In this document: positions 59,988-64,000 of the stretch, piece by piece
Numbering within the stretch: the stretch's first letter is position 1
How the letters are laid out: each line of letters starts with the position of its first letter
Origin: Streptomyces sp. TSRI0107
Lineage (GTDB): Bacteria > Actinomycetota > Actinomycetes > Streptomycetales > Streptomycetaceae
Length of the DNA: 64,000 nt
Direction: 5' to 3'
Assembly: GCF_001905845.1 (NCBI RefSeq)
Contig: NZ_LIVZ01000002.1
Location: forward strand, 744,001 to 808,000
Notes under the pieces: model-generated
The model's database searches: none
What the model was told of the DNA's origin: nothing
Seen by the model: the letters and a program-made list of their open reading frames with translations, nothing else
Made by a program: the position numbers and the translations under genes

Positions 59988-62726
59988 CTACGCTTCAGAC
60001 TCCCCACGAATCATGGCCAGCACGCCATCCAGTTCGTCCGGCTTCACCAGCACGTCCCGCGCCTTGGACCCCTCGCTGGGTCCGACGATGTTCCGGGACT
60101 CCATCAGGTCCATCAGCCGCCCGGCCTTCGCGAAGCCGACCCGCAGCTTGCGCTGGAGCATGGAGGTCGACCCGAACTGCGTGGAGACGACCAGCTCGGC
60201 CGCCTGGCACAGCAGGTCGAGGTCGTCGCCGATGTCCTCGTCGATCTCCTTCTTCTGCTTGGTCCCGACGACGACGTCGTCCCGGAAGACCGGCGCCATC
60301 TGATCCTTGCAGTGCTGGACGACGACCGCGACCTCGGCTTCGGTGACGAACGCGCCCTGCATACGGGTGGGCTTGTTCGCCCCCATCGGCAGGAACAGCC
60401 CGTCGCCCTTGCCGATCAGCTTCTCGGCGCCCGGCTGGTCGAGGATGACCCGCGAGTCGGCCAGCGAGGAGGTGGCGAAGGCGAGCCGCGAGGGCACGTT
60501 GGCCTTGATGAGGCCGGTGACGACGTCCACCGACGGCCGCTGGGTGGCGAGCACCAGGTGGATGCCGGCGGCCCGCGCGAGCTGTGTGATCCGCACGATC
60601 GCGTCCTCGACGTCGCGCGGCGCCACCATCATCAGGTCCGCCAGCTCGTCGACGATCACCAGCAGGTACGGGTACGGCTGGAGCTCCCGCTCGCTGCCCT
60701 CCGGCGGCTTGACCTTCCCCTCGCGCACCGCGCGGTTGAAGTCGTCGATGTGCCGGTACCCGTAGGCCGCGAGGTCGTCGTACCTGAGGTCCATCTCGCG
60801 TACGACCCACTGGAGCGCCTCGGCGGCCCGCTTCGGGTTGGTGATGATCGGTGTGATCAGGTGCGGGATGCCCTCGTAGGCGGTCAGCTCGACGCGCTTG
60901 GGGTCGACCAGGATCATCCGGACGTCCTCGGGGGTCGCCCGCATCATGACCGAGGTGATCAGGCAGTTGATGCAGGACGACTTGCCGGAGCCGGTGGCGC
61001 CGGCGACCAGCATGTGCGGCATCTTCGCCAGCGAGTGCATGACGTACCCGCCCTCGACGTCCTTGCCGAAGGCGACCAGCATCGGGTCGTCGTCCTCGGC
61101 GGACTCCGCGAGCCGCAGCACGTCGCCGAGGTTGACCATCTCACGGTCGGTGTTCGGGATCTCGATGCCGACCGCGGACTTGCCGGGGATGGGGCTGATG
61201 ATCCGCACGTCCGGGCTGGCGACGGCGTACGCGATGTTCTTGGTGAGCGCGGTGATCCGCTCCACCTTCACGGCGGGGCCCAGCTCGACCTCGTAGCGCG
61301 TGACCGTCGGCCCGCGCGTGAAGCCGGTGACCCGCGCGTCGACCTTGAACTCGGTGAAGACGTTGGTCAGCGAGTCGACGATCGCGTCGTTGGCGGCGCT
61401 GCGCGCCTTGCCGGGACCGCCGCGCGTGAGGAGGTCCAGCGACGGCAGGGCGTAGGTGATGTCGCCGGACAGCTGGAGCTGCTCGGCCCGCGCGGGCAGG
61501 TCGCGGGGCTCGTTCGGGGGCGCCTTGGTGAGGTCGGGGACCTCCGTCTTGAGCTGCTCCTGCGGGGCGCGCTTCACCTGCTCCCGCTTGGGCCGCGCGG
61601 CCGGCACCGGCGTCGGTGTCGGCGTCGTCGGCTCGCGGTCCTCGGCACGTACGCCCTGGGTGAGGTCGGCGACGACCGGCGACGGCGGCATGCCGTGCAG
61701 CACGGCGCCGTCGAGCGCGGCGGCGGCAGCGGCGGCGACGTCCACGGCGTCCATCTGCCGGTCCATCTCGGGCTGCGGCACCGCGGAGCGCCGGGGTCGG
61801 CCGCGACGCCGCGAGAGCGCCTCCTGCTCGGCGCCGTCGGGGTCGTACACCTCGGGGGCGGGGCCGCCGCGCCGGCGCGGACGGGCGGGCAGCGCCTCGC
61901 GCCACTGCTCCTCGTAGCGCTCGTCGTCCTCGCCGAACTCGTCCGGCTCGGGGTCGCGGACCAGACCGAGGCGCACGCCGAGCAGCCGCAGCCGCTGCGG
62001 GATGGCGTTGACCGGCGTGGCGGTCACCACCAGCAGGCCGAACAAGGTCAGGAGGACCAGCAGCGGCACGGCCAGCACGTCGGTCATGGTGTACGTCAGC
62101 GGGGTCGCCGCTCCCCAGCCGATGAGGCCGCCGGCGTCCCGTATGGCCTGCATGCCGTCGCTGCGCGCGGGCGAGCCGCAGGCGATGTGGACCTGGCCGA
62201 GGACGCCGATGACGAGCGCGGACAGGCCGATCACGATCCGGCCGTTGGCCTCGGGTTTCTCCGGGTGCCGGATGAAGCGGACGGCGATCACCGTGAGCAG
62301 TATCGGCACCAGCAGGTCGAGCCGGCCGAAGGCGCCGGTCACCAGCACCTCGACGAGTTCGCCGACGGGCCCGCGCAGGTTCGACCAGGTGCCCGCGGCG
62401 ACGATCAGCGCGAGGGCGAGCAGCAGCAGCGCGACGCCGTCCTTGCGGTGTGCCGGGTCGAGGTTCTTGGCGCCCTGCCCTATGCCGCGGAACACCGCGC
62501 CGACGGCGTGCGCGAGGCCGAGCCAGAGGGCGCGCACGAGCCGGTACACGCCCCCGGTGGGGCTCGGTGCCGGCTTCGCGGGCGCGGCCTTCTTCGCCGG
62601 GGCCCTCTTGGCGGGCGCCTTCTTCGCGGGTGCCTTTTTCGCCACGGCCTTCCTCGCCGGAGCCTTCGCGGGAGCGGCCGTCTTCTTCGCGGGCTGCTTC
62701 TTGGCTGCGGAGGGACGTGAGGCCAT
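59988..62726 (-). CDS. ftsK: DNA translocase FtsK
   Basis: Pumps chromosomal DNA through closing sporulation septa. 912 residues: a Lys/Ala/Pro-rich N-terminus with AKK-type repeats (about 5-50), four membrane helices in the first 230 residues, a Pro/Arg-rich linker, and a motor domain with Walker A AGATGSGKSSCINCL (about 575) and ILVDPKRVELTAYEG. The winged-helix gamma domain ends it (FGSTSMLQRKLRVGFAKAGRLMDLMESRNIVGPSEGSKARDVLV). A TAATCT hexamer ends seven bases before the ATG and no ribosome binding site is seen, suggesting a leaderless message. Confidence 0.95.
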   Translation of the reverse strand: MASRPSAAKKQPAKKTAAPAKAPARKAVAKKAPAKKAPAKRAPAKKAAPAKPAPSPTGGVYRLVRALWLGLAHAVGAVFRGIGQGAKNLDPAHRKDGVALLLLALALIVAAGTWSNLRGPVGELVEVLVTGAFGRLDLLVPILLTVIAVRFIRHPEKPEANGRIVIGLSALVIGVLGQVHIACGSPARSDGMQAIRDAGGLIGWGAATPLTYTMTDVLAVPLLVLLTLFGLLVVTATPVNAIPQRLRLLGVRLGLVRDPEPDEFGEDDERYEEQWREALPARPRRRGGPAPEVYDPDGAEQEALSRRRGRPRRSAVPQPEMDRQMDAVDVAAAAAAALDGAVLHGMPPSPVVADLTQGVRAEDREPTTPTPTPVPAARPKREQVKRAPQEQLKTEVPDLTKAPPNEPRDLPARAEQLQLSGDITYALPSLDLLTRGGPGKARSAANDAIVDSLTNVFTEFKVDARVTGFTRGPTVTRYEVELGPAVKVERITALTKNIAYAVASPDVRIISPIPGKSAVGIEIPNTDREMVNLGDVLRLAESAEDDDPMLVAFGKDVEGGYVMHSLAKMPHMLVAGATGSGKSSCINCLITSVMMRATPEDVRMILVDPKRVELTAYEGIPHLITPIITNPKRAAEALQWVVREMDLRYDDLAAYGYRHIDDFNRAVREGKVKPPEGSERELQPYPYLLVIVDELADLMMVAPRDVEDAIVRITQLARAAGIHLVLATQRPSVDVVTGLIKANVPSRLAFATSSLADSRVILDQPGAEKLIGKGDGLFLPMGANKPTRMQGAFVTEAEVAVVVQHCKDQMAPVFRDDVVVGTKQKKEIDEDIGDDLDLLCQAAELVVSTQFGSTSMLQRKLRVGFAKAGRLMDLMESRNIVGPSEGSKARDVLVKPDELDGVLAMIRGESEA

Positions 62727-62861
62727 AGGTGTGAGATTACCGGGGGAGCCGACAGGGGACACGTGTGCCTGCCGCTTCACCCGTTCGTGTCGCCCTTGCG
62801 GGGGCGGGAAACTGACGCGGGCTCACTCGACGGCGCTGTCGCAACGGACCCCGCCGGGTGG

Positions 62862-63542
62862 TCAGTTCTGCGAGGGCACCGAGGAGGGCCCGCCGGTTCC
62901 CGGCTCCAGCGCGTCCAACGCGCGCCGCAGTCCGGTCAGCTTGCGCTCCAGGTGTGCCGCCGTGGCCACCGCGGCCGCGTCCGCCGACTCGTCGTCCAGC
63001 TGCTTGGACAGCGCCTCGGCCTGCTCCTCGACCGCCGCGAGCCGCGCGGACAGCTCGGCGAGCAGTCCGGCCGCCTCCTTGCCGCCGCCGACCGCGCCCT
63101 TGCCGCCGCCCTCCAACTGGAGCCGCAGCAGCGCCGCCTGCTCCCTCAGCTGGCAGTTCTTCATGTACAGCTCGACGAACACCGAGACCTTGGCGCGCAG
63201 CACCCACGGGTCGAACGGCTTGGAGATGTAGTCCACCGCGCCCGCCGCATAGCCACGGAAGGTGTGGTGCGGACCATGGTTGATCGCGGTGAGGAAGATG
63301 ATCGGGATGTCCCGGGTCCGCTCCCGCCGCTTGATGTGCGCGGCGGTCTCGAAACCGTCCATGCCCGGCATCTGGACGTCCAGCAGAATGACCGCGAAGT
63401 CGTCCGTGAGCAGTGCTTTGAGCGCTTCCTCCCCGGACGATGCCCGTACCAGCGTCTGATCGAGCGCCGAGAGGATCGCCTCCAGCGCCAGCAGATTCTC
63501 CGGCCGGTCATCGACCAGGAGGATCTTGGCCTTCTGCACCAT
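62862..63542 (-). CDS. osaB: Response regulator with coiled-coil output (OsaB-like)
   Basis: 226 residues: a receiver domain (KILLVDDRPENLLALE, phospho-acceptor Asp in ILLDVQMPGMDGF, Lys in YISKPFDP), then a long coiled coil (NCQLREQAALLRLQLEG, LSARLAAVEEQAEALSKQLDDE) and no DNA-binding domain. Position next to the hybrid-kinase gene matches the osaAB pair of S. coelicolor, needed for development under osmotic stress. The symbol rests on this synteny. Output is probably through protein-protein contacts. Confidence 0.85.
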   Translation of the reverse strand: MVQKAKILLVDDRPENLLALEAILSALDQTLVRASSGEEALKALLTDDFAVILLDVQMPGMDGFETAAHIKRRERTRDIPIIFLTAINHGPHHTFRGYAAGAVDYISKPFDPWVLRAKVSVFVELYMKNCQLREQAALLRLQLEGGGKGAVGGGKEAAGLLAELSARLAAVEEQAEALSKQLDDESADAAAVATAAHLERKLTGLRRALDALEPGTGGPSSVPSQN

Positions 63543-63827
63543 GGCCCGCCCTCCTCGCCCCGGCAGTGCACCGGGCGCCGCCCCAGGGGACGACTCCGTT
63601 ACGCCGCCCGTCCTCGTGCCGGTCATCGTAGCCGCACCCCGCCTGTCGCCACACCCTGTCACCGCGATGTCACTGTGCACGTAGCAGAAACGAAAGCGGA
63701 GACCAGAAGGTTCCCAGAATCGCGTACGTCCACACGGCCTCCGCCACACCGGGTCAGCACAACCGCGTGAACACTCACACTTCCCGCCAGTTCCGCACAC
63801 ACGCCCCGCGCACACCCCGCGCTGTGG

Positions 63828-64000
63828 TCACTCGCCGCGCATCCACTGATCCATCACCGTCAGCAGATGATCAGGATCGACCGGCTTGGTGACATAGTCG
63901 GACGCACCCGACTCGATCGCCTTCTCCCGGTCGCCCTTCATCGCCTTCGCGGTCAGCGCGATGATCGGCAGCCCCGCGAACTGCGGCATCCGGCGAATCG
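63828..64000 (-). CDS. osaA: Receiver-domain C-terminus of a hybrid histidine kinase (OsaA-like), cut by the window edge
   Basis: The last 57 or so codons of a gene entering from the right: [20 protein letters not shown], then [17 protein letters not shown] (conserved Lys of a receiver domain), ending MDQWMRGE. This is the C-terminal receiver of a multi-domain sensor kinase. Assignment to osaA comes from its position 285 bp upstream of osaB on the same strand. The gap between them shows no other gene. Confidence 0.75.
   Translation of the reverse strand, partial: IRRMPQFAGLPIIALTAKAMKGDREKAIESGASDYVTKPVDPDHLLTVMDQWMRGE

Noticed and set aside
1..64000. CRISPR array, tRNA/rRNA genes, prophage or integrative element
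   Set aside because: No regularly spaced repeats with unique spacers, no cloverleaf sequences, integrases or phage structural genes were seen. The tandem repeats are direct, adjacent and too short for CRISPR.

Overview
The window is about 64 kb of very GC-rich actinobacterial chromosome. It carries many GTG and TTG starts, GGAGG-type ribosome binding sites, stop/start overlaps of the ATGA and GTGA type, and almost no non-coding space. Gene content and order match a conserved core region of Streptomyces: nrdR-nrdJ/lexA, a siderophore block, hflX, rshA, dapF, miaA, miaB, gluKR-gluABCD, recX-recA, lhr, dps, clgR-cinA-pgsA-rimO, ftsK and the osa pair. I see no prophage, integrase, CRISPR array, rRNA or tRNA.

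Layout. 1-5.7 kb: the class II ribonucleotide reductase operon (nrdR-nrdJ, minus strand, tandem NrdR boxes) diverges from lexA, which has an SOS box over its promoter; a DinG-type helicase converges on lexA across a strong terminator. 5.8-10.2 kb: a three-gene NRPS-independent siderophore block (PLP-fold protein, IucA/IucC synthetase, N-acyltransferase). 10.6-13.3 kb: two tandem paralogous lipoprotein serine proteases. 13.4-20.7 kb: hflX, a secreted M1 peptidase, rshA, dapF and a membrane protein. 20.8-25.2 kb: miaA, two small proteins, a 164-bp palindromic mobile-type element, a LigB-like protein and miaB. 25.3-30.5 kb: a NarL-type two-component pair, a KhtT/KhtU-like antiporter, a MazG-like pyrophosphohydrolase and a TAXI receptor. 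30.6-36.4 kb: gluK/gluR diverging from the glutamate ABC transporter gluABCD. 36.5-39.4 kb: a flavin monooxygenase, then a cysteine-rich leader peptide in front of a cysteine dioxygenase-rhodanese operon. 39.5-44.4 kb: an orphan binding lipoprotein, recX-recA and an AI-2E family exporter. 44.4-54.5 kb: a hypothetical barrel protein, a frameshifted AraC regulator with azlCD, the giant helicase lhr, a Nei-type glycosylase and a degenerate SDR gene overlapping a membrane-protein gene. 54.6-64 kb: dps, clgR, cinA, pgsA, rimO, a RodZ-like protein, ftsK and the osa regulators (osaA cut by the right edge).

Themes. DNA damage and dNTP supply recur (nrdR/J, lexA, recA/X, dinG, lhr, nei), with LexA sites visible at lexA and recA. 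Nutrient sensing and uptake form a second theme (glutamate, siderophore, cysteine). tRNA and ribosome modification or rescue form a third (miaA, miaB, rimO, hflX).

The most unusual points are: a siderophore-cluster aminotransferase homologue without its PLP lysine; a leaderless Cys-rich leader peptide predicted to attenuate cysteine dioxygenase; a 21-bp minisatellite that has fused the end of an SDR gene with an antisense membrane-protein gene; an apparent one-base deletion in the AraC regulator of azlCD; and a MITE-like element whose end supplies a stop codon.
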